Below the pieces are notes generated by a model. It did no database searches. It saw only the letters and a list, made by a program, of their open reading frames with translations, and was not told the origin of the DNA. This document shows, one piece after another, positions 1 through 8,846 of a DNA stretch of 64,000 nt. Source of the DNA: DATBLE01 sp046732255 (GTDB taxonomy: Bacteria > Actinomycetota > Thermoleophilia > Gaiellales > Gaiellaceae); assembly GCA_046732255.1 (NCBI GenBank), contig JBKPMR010000017.1:62001-126000 (forward strand), given 5' to 3'. A program made the translations under genes and the position numbers. Every line of letters starts with the position of its first letter. Position 1 is the first letter of the stretch.

Positions 1-810
1 CATGGTCGCGCCGATCAGCAGCACGGCCGCCTGCGCGAGCATCGGCACGAACGAGATCAGCGGCACGTAGAAAGCGCGCTGGCGGTTCGCCGTGATCGTC
101 TGCGCGAAGACCGCTTCCGAGCGACGCCGGAACTTCGCTTCCTCGGCCGGCTCCTGCGCGAACGCCTTGACGACGTGGACGCCGACGATGCTCTCCTCCG
201 CGACCGTCGTGACGTCGGCGAGCTTCTGCTGGACGTCACGAAGCGTCGGGTGCGAGACACGGCTGTAGCGGTAGGCGAGGACCGTCAGGACCGGAACGAT
301 CGCCAGCGAGATCAGCGCCAGCTCCCACTGGACGAAGAACAGCACGACGGTCACGGACAGCACCGTCAGGATGTTCTGGAAGAAGAAGATCAGCCCGTAG
401 CCGAGGAAGAAGCGGACGCCCTGGAGGTCGACCGTCGCCCGGGACATGAGCTGTCCGGTCTGGTGGGTGTCGTAGAAGCGGAACGACAGCCGGACGAGAC
501 GCGCGTAGAGCGCGTTCCGCAGGTCGAGCTCGACGCCGAGTGCCTGCTTTCCGGAGATCAACCGCCGTCCGACCATCAGCCCCGCCTTCAGCACGCCGAG
601 CCCGACGATCGTCCAGATGTACATCGACAGCCGTCCTGTGTCGTGGGGGACGATCGCGTTGTTGATCACGCCGCCGACCACCCAGACGAGCGCGATCTGT
701 GCCGCCTGCGAGCCGCACGCGAGCACGATCGAGACGACGAGCGAGACCTTGTACGGCTTCAGGAAGCCGAGCAGCCTGACGAACGTGCGCCGGTAGGGGG
801 CCGCGGACAT
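1..810 (-). CDS. ABC exporter, transmembrane domain (partial, runs off left edge)
   Basis: Membrane half of a type I ABC exporter. From an ATG at 810, 270 codons read leftward without a stop to base 1, so the ATPase domain must lie outside the window. Hydrophobic segments lie near residues 22-48, 62-80, 140-160 and 165-180. The stretch MSRATVDLQGVRFFLGYG (residues 122-139) and VHVVKAFAQE (211-220) are typical of the coupling region of multidrug/lipid exporters of this superfamily. The substrate cannot be told from the permease half. It follows the glycosylase gene on the same strand by about 20 bases, so it may be the last gene of that short minus-strand operon. Confidence 0.85.
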   Translation of the reverse strand, partial: MSAAPYRRTFVRLLGFLKPYKVSLVVSIVLACGSQAAQIALVWVVGGVINNAIVPHDTGRLSMYIWTIVGLGVLKAGLMVGRRLISGKQALGVELDLRNALYARLVRLSFRFYDTHQTGQLMSRATVDLQGVRFFLGYGLIFFFQNILTVLSVTVVLFFVQWELALISLAIVPVLTVLAYRYSRVSHPTLRDVQQKLADVTTVAEESIVGVHVVKAFAQEPAEEAKFRRRSEAVFAQTITANRQRAFYVPLISFVPMLAQAAVLLIGATM

Positions 811-830
811 AGCCGAAAGGTATCCGGCGG

Positions 831-1454
831 CTAGCGGCTCGCCGCCCGCGCCGCAGGCGAATCCAACCGCGCGCGAATCAGCTCCACCGCCGCGACGAGC
901 CGCCGCCGGTTCTCCGGCGCGTTCAGCCACCGGCTCACGCCGGAAGGGTGGGGAAGGGGGATGACGGTCGCGCCCGCGTGCTCGAACATCGCGCCAATGC
1001 ACTCGTCGAGGCCGCGCACCTGCAGTAGCCGCCGCGTGGCGAGCCCGCCGACCGTGACGATCAGCTCCGGACGCAGCAGCCGCAGCTCCCAGTGGAGCCA
1101 GAAGGAGCACAGCTCTTGCTCCCGTCCGGTCGGAACCCGATCGCCGGTGCCCGACGGCGATCGACCCGGGTAGCAGCGGGTGACGGAGGCGCAGTAGAAG
1201 GTCGCGTAGAAGGTCTCCTCGTCGAGGTCGAGCCAGCGGCGGAGGTTCTGCCCGGCGCGGCCGCGCCAGGGCCGGCGCTCCTCGCCCTCGACGATCCCCG
1301 GCGACTGCCCGTAGATGTACGCGCGCTGGCCCTCGTGGCCCTCGAGCACGGGCAACGACTCGAGCGGGAAGCCGGCTTCGGAACAGGCGCGGCACCCGCG
1401 GTTGTCGCGCTGGAGCGACGTGAGCGAACGGTACGACGAGCGACGACGCGTCAA
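831..1454 (-). CDS. uracil-DNA glycosylase superfamily protein (family 4/5-like, Fe-S)
   Basis: Probable base-excision repair enzyme that removes uracil from DNA, 207 aa. Residues 49-66 (GQSPGIVEGEERRPWRGR) match the UDG superfamily motif 1 pattern, and HPSG at 169-172 matches the second catalytic motif. Cysteines at 21 and 24, 88, 94 and 116 fit the 4Fe-4S cluster of family 4/5 enzymes, although spacing of the last pair is longer than usual. The start is a TTG that overlaps the stop of the methyltransferase gene (TTGA), indicating translational coupling. The exact UDG family and substrate range are uncertain. Confidence 0.75.
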   Translation of the reverse strand: MTRRRSSYRSLTSLQRDNRGCRACSEAGFPLESLPVLEGHEGQRAYIYGQSPGIVEGEERRPWRGRAGQNLRRWLDLDEETFYATFYCASVTRCYPGRSPSGTGDRVPTGREQELCSFWLHWELRLLRPELIVTVGGLATRRLLQVRGLDECIGAMFEHAGATVIPLPHPSGVSRWLNAPENRRRLVAAVELIRARLDSPAARAASR

Positions 1455-2038
1455 GCGACGGCGATGACGAACCAGCGACCTTCGTGGAGGATCCTGCCGC
1501 CCCCGAGCTCCGCGCGCAGATCCTCACCGGTGAAGAACCGCTTGTAGACGGTCCAGCGGGTGCCGTCGTTGAGCACGCGTTCCTGCCACTCGGCGCGCGG
1601 CTCGCCGCCGTGAAGGGCGGCGTCGAAGACGATCAGCTCGGGCGCCACGCGGCGAGCCTCCCCGAGAAAACGCTCGCGGTCGTCCTCCTCGAGGTGGCCG
1701 TAAAAATGGCTTGTGAAGACGCGCTCGAACGCCCCGTCGTCGAAGGGCAGGTCGGTGCCGTCTCCCTCGACGAAGGTCGCCTCGGGCGCCTGCGCGCGGG
1801 CGACTTCCAGCATCTCGGTGCTCTGGTCGATCCCGGTCACCTCGCCGGGGAGCAGCCGGGTGACGAAACCGGTGCCGCAGGCGACGTCGAGCGTGCGCTT
1901 CGGTGGAAGGGCCTGGATCACGTCGAATGCGAGATCGCGCTCCGCCTGCCACTCCCGGCTCCGCCGCGGCTCGTACAGACCGCGCTGGAGCCACCAGTCG
2001 TCGTACTCGCGGGCGCGTGCGTGGTAGTAGGCCTTCAC
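1451..2038 (-). CDS. class I SAM-dependent methyltransferase
   Basis: A 195-aa methyltransferase with motif I LDVACGTGFVT, then GIDQSTEML and a DLPFDDGAFERV segment, all of the Rossmann-type SAM fold. The substrate is unknown. The start is placed at GTG 2038 (VKAYYHARAREYDDWW) because family members begin with a similar YY..A..YD segment and because a TACTCT hexamer lies 9 nt upstream on the minus strand. An in-frame extension upstream would run back through the divergent gene and is not credible. First gene of the leftward operon, divergent from the histidine degradation cluster. Confidence 0.8.
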   Translation of the reverse strand: MKAYYHARAREYDDWWLQRGLYEPRRSREWQAERDLAFDVIQALPPKRTLDVACGTGFVTRLLPGEVTGIDQSTEMLEVARAQAPEATFVEGDGTDLPFDDGAFERVFTSHFYGHLEEDDRERFLGEARRVAPELIVFDAALHGGEPRAEWQERVLNDGTRWTVYKRFFTGEDLRAELGGGRILHEGRWFVIAVA

Positions 2039-2046
2039 CCGCCTTC

Positions 2047-2053
2047 TAGAGTA
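2047..2053. promoter_or_regulatory. overlapping divergent -10 elements (TAGAGTA)
   Basis: Read rightward, TAGAGT ends 7 nt before the GTG of the ftcD-like gene at 2060. Read leftward, TACTCT ends 9 nt before the GTG of the methyltransferase at 2038. Only 21 bases separate the two starts, so both transcripts would be leaderless or nearly so. Confidence 0.55.
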
Positions 2054-2059
2054 CGGAAC

Positions 2060-2935
2060 GTGTTGCCGCTCGAGTCGGTGCCGAACTTCTCGGAGGGGCG
2101 CGAGCGCAGCACCATCGACGCCATCGGCACCGCGTTGACGGCCGGCGGTGCCCGGCTGCTCGACGTCCACGCGGATACCGACCACAACCGCTCCGTGTTC
2201 ACGCTCGTCGGCTCCGAGGAGCACCTGCTCGACGGGCTGGTGGCCGGCGTGGAATGCGCGAGAGAGCGGATCGACCTCCGCCGGCACGAGGGCGCGCACC
2301 CCCGCGTCGGTGCCGCCGACGTCGTGCCGCTCGTCCCGATCCGTCCCGAGGACATGGAGCGGGCGCGTGCGGCGTCGCTGGCGGTCGGCGAGCGACTCGG
2401 CGGACTCGGCCTGCCGGTGTTCCTCTACGGCGCTCCCGGACGCGGCCCGGCGTTCTTTCGCCACGGCGGCCCCTCGGCCCTTCAGGCGCGCATCGAGGCC
2501 GGCGAGGTGACGCCCGACTTCGGGCCCTCGCGCGTCGATCCCGCCGCAGGAGCGGTACTCGTCGGCGCCCGCCGGCCGCTGGTCGCGTTCAACGTCACCC
2601 TGCGGAGCGACGACGTGGAGGTCGCAAGGGCGATTGCCGCGGTCGTCCGCGAGCGGGACGGCGGCTTTCCCGGTGTGCGGGCGCTCGGCCTCGACCTTCC
2701 GCGCGCCGGTCTCGTCCAGGTGAGCATGAACGTCGAGGACTGGGAGGCGGCGGCGCTGCACGACATCGTCGCGCGGATCGACGCGGAGGCCAGAGCGCGC
2801 GGGGTCGGGGTGGCCGGCTCGGAGCTGGTCGGGCTGATGCCGGCGGGTGCGGCGGCGGCAGCGGCGGGAGCGGCGCTCCGGATCGACGGCTTCGACGCCT
2901 CGCGGGTTCTGGAGCTACGTCTGCTGGACGCGTGA
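2060..2935 (+). CDS. ftcD: glutamate formimidoyltransferase
   Basis: Transfers the formimino group of N-formiminoglutamate to tetrahydrofolate, the last step of this route of histidine breakdown. The 291-aa protein has the formiminotransferase N-terminal signature ESVPNFSEGR at its start and the conserved HPRVGAADVVPLVP and VQVSMNVEDW segments; it lacks the cyclodeaminase domain of animal FtcD. Start GTG 2060 is chosen because a TAGAGT hexamer ends 7 nt upstream and the family N-terminus follows immediately. It heads the hut cluster, which has no hutF or hutG, so the pathway probably relies on this enzyme. Confidence 0.9.
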   Translation: MLPLESVPNFSEGRERSTIDAIGTALTAGGARLLDVHADTDHNRSVFTLVGSEEHLLDGLVAGVECARERIDLRRHEGAHPRVGAADVVPLVPIRPEDMERARAASLAVGERLGGLGLPVFLYGAPGRGPAFFRHGGPSALQARIEAGEVTPDFGPSRVDPAAGAVLVGARRPLVAFNVTLRSDDVEVARAIAAVVRERDGGFPGVRALGLDLPRAGLVQVSMNVEDWEAAALHDIVARIDAEARARGVGVAGSELVGLMPAGAAAAAAGAALRIDGFDASRVLELRLLDA

Positions 2936-2978
2936 AGCCCGGCGGGGGCCCTGGGGCCATCGCGCCGGTCTCCACGAC

Positions 2979-2984
2979 TACACT
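2979..2984 (+). promoter_or_regulatory. -10 element TACACT for hutH
   Basis: TACACT ends 6 nt before the hutH GTG, giving a leaderless transcript. It lies in the 55-bp gap after the ftcD-like gene. Confidence 0.5.
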
Positions 2985-2990
2985 CGCGCC

Positions 2991-4535
2991 GTGGCCCCCG
3001 TTACGGCGATCGGCCTCACGGGCGAGGATCTGACCGTCGACGACGTCTGGGCCGTCGCGGTCGGCGGCGCCGGAGCCGGACTCTCGGAGCGGGCGCGCGA
3101 CCGCATGATCGAAGCCCGTGCGGTCGTCGACCGGGCTGCACACGGCCGGCGCGAGCACACGTACGGCGTGAATACCGGCTTCGGCCGCTTCGTGTCCCAG
3201 ACGATCCCGGAGGAGCTGACCGAGGAGCTCCAGCTCCGGTTGCTGCGCAGCCACGCGTGCGGTGTCGGCGACCCGTATCCCGACGAGGTCGTCCGCGCGG
3301 CGATGCTCTTGCGGGCGAACGCGCTCGCGAAGGGAAGGTCCGGCGCGCGTCCGGAGCTGGTCGACCTCCTGCTCGAGTGCCTCGACCGCGGCGTTCTGCC
3401 CGTCGTGCCGAGCCGCGGGTCGGTCGGCGCCAGCGGCGACCTCGCCCCGCTGGCCCACCTGGCGCTCCCGCTGGTCGGAGAGGGGGAGGCGTGGTTCGAC
3501 GGCGATCGGCTGCCCGGCCGCGAGGCGCTCGAACGAGCAGGGCTGGAGCCCGAACGCCTGCTTGCGAAAGAGGGGCTCTCGCTCGTCAACGGCACGCAGT
3601 TCATGGCTGCCTTCGGCGCCCTGGGGCTCGTGCGGGGACGGCGGCTCGCGAAGGCCGCCGACATCGCCTGCGCGCTGTCGCTCGAGGCACTGCAGGGATC
3701 GCGGACGAGCTTCCTCCCGCAGGTGCACGCGCTCCGGCCGCTGCGCGGCCAGCAGGACGCGGCCGCGAACGTGCTCACGCTCCTCGAGGACTCGGCGATC
3801 AACGAGGCGCACCGGTGGTGCGACAAGGTCCAGGACGCCTACTCGCTCCGTTGCGCGCCGCAGGTGCACGGAGCCGCCCGCGACCTGCTCGACTACATCG
3901 ACTACACGGTCTCGATCGAGCTCAACTCCGCCACCGACAACCCGCTCGTCCTCGTCGAGGACGACCTGCTCGTCTCGAACGGGAACTTCCACGGCCAGCC
4001 GCTCGCCTTCGCGCTCGACGCGCTGGCAATGGCAATGGCCGAGCTCGCGAGCATCTCCGAGCGGCGCGTCGAGCGGCTCGTCAATCCGAGCCTCTCGGGC
4101 GGGCTGCCGCCGTTCCTGACCGTCGAGGGCGGGCTCAACTCCGGTTTCATGATCCCCCAGTACGTGGCTGCGTCCCTCGTCAGCGAGAACAAGGTGCTCG
4201 CCCATCCGGCGAGCGTCGACTCGGTGCCGACGAGCGCGGGCCAGGAGGATCACGTCTCGATGGGCAACGCCGCCGGACTGAAGGCGTGGCAGGTCCTCGC
4301 CAACGCCGAGTGGGCCCTCGCGATCGAGCTGCTGGCCGGGGCCCAGGGAGTGGAGTTCCTGGCGCCGCTCGAGCCGGGCCGCGGCGCAGCCGCCGCCCAC
4401 CGGTTCGTCCGGTCGCTCTCGCCGCGGCTGACGGACGACCGCCCGCTCGGCGGCGAGATCGACGCGGTCGCCGCTGCGATTCGCGACGGGTCGCTCATCG
4501 CCGCGGTCGAGGACGAGGTGGGCTCGCTCCGGTGA
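2991..4535 (+). CDS. hutH: histidine ammonia-lyase
   Basis: Converts L-histidine to urocanate and ammonia, first step of histidine degradation, in the cytoplasm. The 514-aa length is normal. The Ala-Ser-Gly triplet that cyclises into the MIO cofactor is at residues 147-149 within GSVGASGDLAPLAHL. YGVNTGFG (59-66), the ATDNPL segment and NGNFHG, all family hallmarks, are present. Start GTG 2991 lies 6 nt after a TACACT hexamer; a longer frame upstream has no such signal. The stop overlaps the next start (GTGA). Confidence 0.97.
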   Translation: MAPVTAIGLTGEDLTVDDVWAVAVGGAGAGLSERARDRMIEARAVVDRAAHGRREHTYGVNTGFGRFVSQTIPEELTEELQLRLLRSHACGVGDPYPDEVVRAAMLLRANALAKGRSGARPELVDLLLECLDRGVLPVVPSRGSVGASGDLAPLAHLALPLVGEGEAWFDGDRLPGREALERAGLEPERLLAKEGLSLVNGTQFMAAFGALGLVRGRRLAKAADIACALSLEALQGSRTSFLPQVHALRPLRGQQDAAANVLTLLEDSAINEAHRWCDKVQDAYSLRCAPQVHGAARDLLDYIDYTVSIELNSATDNPLVLVEDDLLVSNGNFHGQPLAFALDALAMAMAELASISERRVERLVNPSLSGGLPPFLTVEGGLNSGFMIPQYVAASLVSENKVLAHPASVDSVPTSAGQEDHVSMGNAAGLKAWQVLANAEWALAIELLAGAQGVEFLAPLEPGRGAAAAHRFVRSLSPRLTDDRPLGGEIDAVAAAIRDGSLIAAVEDEVGSLR

Positions 4536-4783
4536 CCGAGACCACGAAGAAAAAGAAGCGGCTGCGCTGGGACGGCTCGCCGCGGACGGCGCCGGCGCAT
4601 CCCTACCGCGACAGCGCGATCCTCTACGCAGTCCTGGCCGGGATCGTGATCGGCGCGACCGCGCTCACGGGCGGGAACATGCGCGCGGCGCTGATCATCG
4701 CGCCGACCCTGTTCGTGATCGCAACGGGCTACAGCTGGTGGCGGTGGCGCAAGCGCGAGCGCGAGGAGGCAGAGGAGCAATGA
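4532..4783 (+). CDS. small membrane protein within the hut operon
   Basis: An 83-aa protein with a lysine-rich N-terminus (TKKKKRLRWDG), two likely membrane segments (about 28-46 and 51-68) and a charged C-terminus rich in R, E and K. I do not recognise a family. It overlaps hutH (GTGA) and hutU (ATGA), so it is translated with the histidine degradation enzymes. A role linked to the pathway or to transport is possible but unsupported by motif. Confidence 0.7.
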   Translation: MTETTKKKKRLRWDGSPRTAPAHPYRDSAILYAVLAGIVIGATALTGGNMRAALIIAPTLFVIATGYSWWRWRKREREEAEEQ

Positions 4784-6486
4784 GCGCCGTCGGTACCGTC
4801 GACGCCGCCGTCGATGCGCTCTGCGGCGATCTCTCGAGCATCCGCGCACCGCGCGGCATCGAGCTGAACGCGCGGTCCTGGGCGACGGAAGCGCCGCTCC
4901 GCATGCTGCTCAACAACCTCGACAGGGAGGTCGGCGAGCATCCGGAAGCGCTCGTCGTGTACGGCGGGACGGGGCGGGCGGCGAGAAGCCACGAAGCGCT
5001 GCGGGCGATCGTGCGCACGCTGCTCCGCCTCGGCGACGACGAGACCCTGCTCGTCCAGAGCGGCAAGCCCGTCGGCGTGTTCCGCACGCATCCGGGGGCG
5101 CCGCGTGTCCTGATCGCCAACTCGCTGCTCGTACCGCGCTGGGCGACGTGGGACGAGTTCCGCCGCCTGGAAGCGCTCGGGCTGACGATGTTCGGCCAGA
5201 TGACCGCTGGGAGCTGGATCTACATCGGCACCCAGGGGATCCTCCAGGGGACGTACCAGACGTTCGCGTCGGCGGCCGAGAGGCACTTCGGCGCCGCCGA
5301 CCTCGCCGGCCGCACGATCCTGACCGCCGGCCTCGGTGGGATGGGCGGCGCGCAGCCGCTCGCAGGCTCGCTCCTCAACGCGGCCGTGCTCTGTGTGGAG
5401 GTCGACCCTTCGCGGATCGAGCGCCGGCTCGAGACCCGGTATCTGGACGAGGGGACCGATTCGCTCGACGACGCGCTCGCCCGGATCCGGTCTGCTCAGC
5501 GGGACGGCCGCGGGCTGTCGGTCGGCCTGCTCGGCAACGCTGCGGAAATCGTGCCCGAGCTGGCGCGGCGCGGGGAGGCGTTCGACCTCGTCACCGACCA
5601 GACCGCCGCCCACGATCCGCTGAACGGTTACGTCCCGCTCGGGCTGGACGTCGCCGCCGCCGGGGAGCTGCGTGCGGCCGATCCCGTCACGTATCTGCAA
5701 CGGGCCCGTGCCAGCATCGCAACGCACGTCCACGGGATGCTCGCGTTCGTCCGAGCCGGCAGCTACGTTTTCGATTATGGCAACAACCTGCGAGGTGAGG
5801 CCTTAGAGGCGGGCGTCGAGGGTGCGTTCACATATCCGGGCTTCGTCCCGGCCTATATCCGGCCGCTCTTCTGCCGCGGCATCGGTCCCTTCCGGTGGGC
5901 CGCCCTCTCGGGCGATCCGGCTGACATCGCGGCGATCGACGCGGCGCTGCTCGAGCTCTTCCCCGACGACGGCGTCCTCCAGAGCTGGCTCGAGCTGGCA
6001 CCCGAGCGGGTTGCCTTCCAGGGGTTGCCCGCGCGGATCTGCTGGCTCGGCTACGGCGACCGAGCACGGGCGGGCCTCGCGATCAACGAGCTCGTGCAGA
6101 GCGGCGCCGTGAAGGCCCCCGTGGTGATCGGGCGTGATCACCTCGACGCGGGCTCGGTCGCCTCGCCGTACCGGGAGACGGAGGCGATGGCCGACGGCTC
6201 CGACGCGATTGCGGACTGGCCGATCCTCAATGCCCTGCTGAACGTGGCAGCGGGCGCGACGTGGGTGAGCGTCCACCACGGCGGCGGGGTCGGGATCGGC
6301 AACTCGATCCACGCCGGCATGGTCGTGGTCGCCGACGGCTCCGCGGATGCGGCCGAGCGGCTCGAGCGGGTGCTGACCACCGATCCGGGCACGGGCGTGA
6401 TGCGCCATGCCGACGCGGGCTACCCCGAGGCAGTGGAGCACGCACGCGGGCAGGGACTCGACCTGCCGAGCCTCGAGGCGTCGTGA
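4780..6486 (+). CDS. hutU: urocanate hydratase
   Basis: Hydrates urocanate to imidazolonepropionate using tightly bound NAD+. The 568-aa protein carries YGGTGRAARS (61-70), FGQMTAGSW (138-146) and the dinucleotide motif GLGGMGGAQP (184-193); FCRGIGPFRWAALSGD contains the conserved active-site cysteine region. It starts at ATG 4780, overlapping the preceding stop, with AGAGGAG just upstream as a clear ribosome binding site. Confidence 0.97.
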   Translation: MSAVGTVDAAVDALCGDLSSIRAPRGIELNARSWATEAPLRMLLNNLDREVGEHPEALVVYGGTGRAARSHEALRAIVRTLLRLGDDETLLVQSGKPVGVFRTHPGAPRVLIANSLLVPRWATWDEFRRLEALGLTMFGQMTAGSWIYIGTQGILQGTYQTFASAAERHFGAADLAGRTILTAGLGGMGGAQPLAGSLLNAAVLCVEVDPSRIERRLETRYLDEGTDSLDDALARIRSAQRDGRGLSVGLLGNAAEIVPELARRGEAFDLVTDQTAAHDPLNGYVPLGLDVAAAGELRAADPVTYLQRARASIATHVHGMLAFVRAGSYVFDYGNNLRGEALEAGVEGAFTYPGFVPAYIRPLFCRGIGPFRWAALSGDPADIAAIDAALLELFPDDGVLQSWLELAPERVAFQGLPARICWLGYGDRARAGLAINELVQSGAVKAPVVIGRDHLDAGSVASPYRETEAMADGSDAIADWPILNALLNVAAGATWVSVHHGGGVGIGNSIHAGMVVVADGSADAAERLERVLTTDPGTGVMRHADAGYPEAVEHARGQGLDLPSLEAS

Positions 6487-6530
6487 CCGAGGCGCCGCCG
6501 GTCGCGGACGTCGGCCGTCTCCGGCAGTGA
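6483..6530 (+). CDS. possible 15-codon coupling ORF between hutU and hutI
   Basis: GTG 6483 overlaps the hutU stop (GTGA), and its TGA overlaps the hutI GTG (GTGA at 6527-6530). The frame encodes MTEAPPVADVGRLRQ. It could pass ribosomes from hutU to hutI. No homology is visible and it may be chance. Confidence 0.25.
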   Translation: MTEAPPVADVGRLRQ

Positions 6531-7744
6531 GCCGGCTCCTCGTCCGCGACCTCGCCCAGCTCGCGACGCCGGCCGGAGCGGCGGCGCCGCTCCGCGGCGA
6601 TGCGCTCGACCAGGTCGACGTGATCGAGGACGCGTACGTCCTCTGCGAGGACGGCAAGGTCGCCGCGACCGGCAGGATGCGCGATCTTCCAGCGCTCGAC
6701 GGCGACGTCGAGGAGCTCGACGGGCGCGGCCTCGCCGCCGTTCCGGGTCTCGTCGACTGCCACACGCACGCCTGCTTCGCCGGCGACCGGGTGGACGAGT
6801 TCGCGCTCCGTGCGGGCGGCGCCACGTACGAGGAGCTGCACGCTGCCGGCGGCGGCATCCTCTCGACCGTTCGCGCGACCCGGGCCGCGTCCGACGAGGA
6901 GCTGGCCGCCGCGACCACCCGCCACCGGGACTGGATGCTCCACGCGGGAACGACGACGTTCGAGGCGAAGTCGGGCTACGGCCTCGACCGGGAGACCGAG
7001 CTGGCGCAGCTCCGCGCGATTGGTGCTGCCGGTGGAGCGCCGACCTGGCTCGGTGCGCACGCGGTCCCGCCCGAGTTCCCGAACGGCGACGCCTACCTCG
7101 ACTTCGCGCTCGCCGAGGTCCTGCCCGAGGCGTCGAAGCTCGCCACGGCGGCCGACGTCTTCGTCGAGAACGGCGCCTTCGACGTCGGCCAGGCGCGCCG
7201 GTACCTCACTGCCTGCCGCGACGCCGGGCTCGCACTGCGCCTGCACGGCGACCAGTTCACCGACCAGGGTGCAATCCCGTTGGCGATCGAGCTCGGAGCC
7301 CGCTCTGTCGACCACCTCGAGGCAACCGGGAACGACGGCATCCGTGCCCTCGCCACGAGCGAGGTCTCAGCGGTGCTGCTCCCGGCGAGCGCGCTGTTCC
7401 TCGGCCGGCCGATGCCCCGAGCGCGGGCGCTCGTAGACGCCGGTGCGGCTGTCGTCCTCGCCACCGACTTCAACCCGGGGAGCGCCTTCTGCGAGAGCCT
7501 TCCGCTCGTGTGCTCGCTGGCGTCGACGCAGTTGAGGCTCTCGCCGGCGGAGGCACTAGCCGCCTGCACGATCAACGCGGCCCAGGTTCTCGGCCTCGCC
7601 GATCGCAAGGGCCGCGTCGCGCCCGGCTACGACGCCGACCTCGTCCTCCTCGACGCACCCGACTGGCGGTACCTGGCCTACCACCTCGGCCACGACCACG
7701 TCACGGCAGTCGTCCTCGCAGGGCGTCCCGCGGAGCTACGCTAG
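6527..7744 (+). CDS. hutI: imidazolonepropionase
   Basis: Amidohydrolase that opens imidazolonepropionate to N-formimino-L-glutamate. The 405-aa protein shows the metal-binding HTHACFAGDR near residue 76, the LHGDQFTDQGA segment, SVDHLEATG and the ATDFNPGS motif that carries the catalytic Asp. Start GTG 6527 gives SRLLVRDLAQL, a normal N-terminal strand; longer readings would run through hutU. Last enzyme of the cluster before formimino transfer by the ftcD-like gene. Confidence 0.95.
   Translation: MSRLLVRDLAQLATPAGAAAPLRGDALDQVDVIEDAYVLCEDGKVAATGRMRDLPALDGDVEELDGRGLAAVPGLVDCHTHACFAGDRVDEFALRAGGATYEELHAAGGGILSTVRATRAASDEELAAATTRHRDWMLHAGTTTFEAKSGYGLDRETELAQLRAIGAAGGAPTWLGAHAVPPEFPNGDAYLDFALAEVLPEASKLATAADVFVENGAFDVGQARRYLTACRDAGLALRLHGDQFTDQGAIPLAIELGARSVDHLEATGNDGIRALATSEVSAVLLPASALFLGRPMPRARALVDAGAAVVLATDFNPGSAFCESLPLVCSLASTQLRLSPAEALAACTINAAQVLGLADRKGRVAPGYDADLVLLDAPDWRYLAYHLGHDHVTAVVLAGRPAELR
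7737..7742 (+). promoter_or_regulatory. -10 element TACGCT
   Basis: TACGCT overlaps the hutI stop region and ends 8 nt before the ATG at 7751. Confidence 0.4.
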
Positions 7745-7750
7745 CCCGCG

Positions 7751-8188
7751 ATGCCGACCCGCAAGCAGAGGCGGCGCCGCCAGAAGGACCGGCGCCACGA
7801 GTACGAGTACGTCTACGTCGACGAAGAGGGCCAGGAAGTCGAGGTCGGCGAGCCCGAGCCCGCCGAGGCGAAGTCGCCGAAAGACGCGAAGGCGCCGGCG
7901 AAGACGAAGCCGAGCCAGAAGGGCACCCGCGGGCGAACGATGCGCGAGCCGCCCGAGCCGACGTGGTCGCGCGCCGCCAGGCGGGCGATCCCGTGGCAGG
8001 TGGGCATCTTCGTTCTGGTCGTTCTGGTGTTGCGCAGCGGCCCGCTGCCGAGCCGCGTGCTGATCGGGGTGCTCTACGGGGCGCTCTTCATCCCGATGAT
8101 GTACTTGACCGACCGCATGGTGCGGAACCGGTGGTTGAAGCAACAGGGCGCGTTGCCACAAAAGGACAAGCGCTCCAAGCGGTCGTAA
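7751..8188 (+). CDS. membrane protein with charged N-terminal tail
   Basis: 145 aa, not assigned to a family. Residues 1-75 are highly charged (RKQRRRRQKDRRHEYEYVYVD, then acidic and lysine-rich repeats) and probably disordered. Two membrane segments follow (about 83-96 and 103-118), ending in a basic tail. It stands alone between hutI and the metallo-hydrolase gene. A cytoplasmic basic tail on a small membrane protein could bind nucleic acid or ribosomes, but nothing in the sequence shows this. Confidence 0.7.
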   Translation: MPTRKQRRRRQKDRRHEYEYVYVDEEGQEVEVGEPEPAEAKSPKDAKAPAKTKPSQKGTRGRTMREPPEPTWSRAARRAIPWQVGIFVLVVLVLRSGPLPSRVLIGVLYGALFIPMMYLTDRMVRNRWLKQQGALPQKDKRSKRS

Positions 8189-8197
8189 ACCCCCCGT

Positions 8198-8203
8198 TAG
8201 ACT
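8198..8203 (+). promoter_or_regulatory. -10 element TAGACT
   Basis: TAGACT ends 10 nt before the ATG at 8214, implying a leader of only a few bases for the hydrolase-hisS-aspS operon. Confidence 0.45.
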
Positions 8204-8213
8204 CAGCCGCAGG

Positions 8214-8846
8214 ATGCCCCTGGTCGTCGACCGCTACGAGCTCGGCCCGATCGGCACGAATTGCTATGTCGTCCGCACCGAGCGAGGCGCGACCGAGTCG
8301 GTCGTGATCGACCCCGGTGGGGACGCGACCACGCTGCGCCTCGAGCTTGCCCGGATGGGGGCCAGCGTCGCGAGCATCCTCGTCACGCACACGCACTACG
8401 ACCACATCGGGGCCGTTGCCGACCTGGCCGAAGCAACCGGCGCCCCCGTCTACATCTCGGACGTGGAGGCCGCCGTGCTCGCCAGCCCGGCCGACTACTA
8501 CCCCGGCCAGCGGATCCGGCCGTGGTCTGCGGAGGTGCAGCTCGCCGGCGACGAGATGATCGACCTCGCCGGGATCTCGTTCGAGACGGTGCAGGTGCCC
8601 GGACACTCGCCCGGCCACCTCGCGTTCTATGCCGAGCTCTGTCTCTTCTCGGGCGACGTTCTCTTCGCCGGGTCGGTGGGGCGGACCGACCTGCCGATGG
8701 CGAGCTGGGAGACGCTCGTCGAGTCGATCCGTGCGCTGGTCGACCGCTTCCCGCCGGAGACGGTCGTCTACTCGGGCCATGGCCCGCCGACGACGCTCGG
8801 CGCCGAGCTCGCGCGCAATCCGTTCCTGACCGAGCTCCGTGCCTAG
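8214..8846 (+). CDS. metallo-beta-lactamase fold hydrolase (glyoxalase II-like)
   Basis: 210-aa enzyme with the dinuclear metal motif HTHYDHIG (residues 59-66), GHSPGH, SGDVLFAGSVGRTDLP and SGHGPPT in the order of the glyoxalase II/YcbL group. It probably hydrolyses a thioester or related bond; the substrate is unknown. It precedes hisS and overlaps it by 8 bases. Confidence 0.85.
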   Translation: MPLVVDRYELGPIGTNCYVVRTERGATESVVIDPGGDATTLRLELARMGASVASILVTHTHYDHIGAVADLAEATGAPVYISDVEAAVLASPADYYPGQRIRPWSAEVQLAGDEMIDLAGISFETVQVPGHSPGHLAFYAELCLFSGDVLFAGSVGRTDLPMASWETLVESIRALVDRFPPETVVYSGHGPPTTLGAELARNPFLTELRA

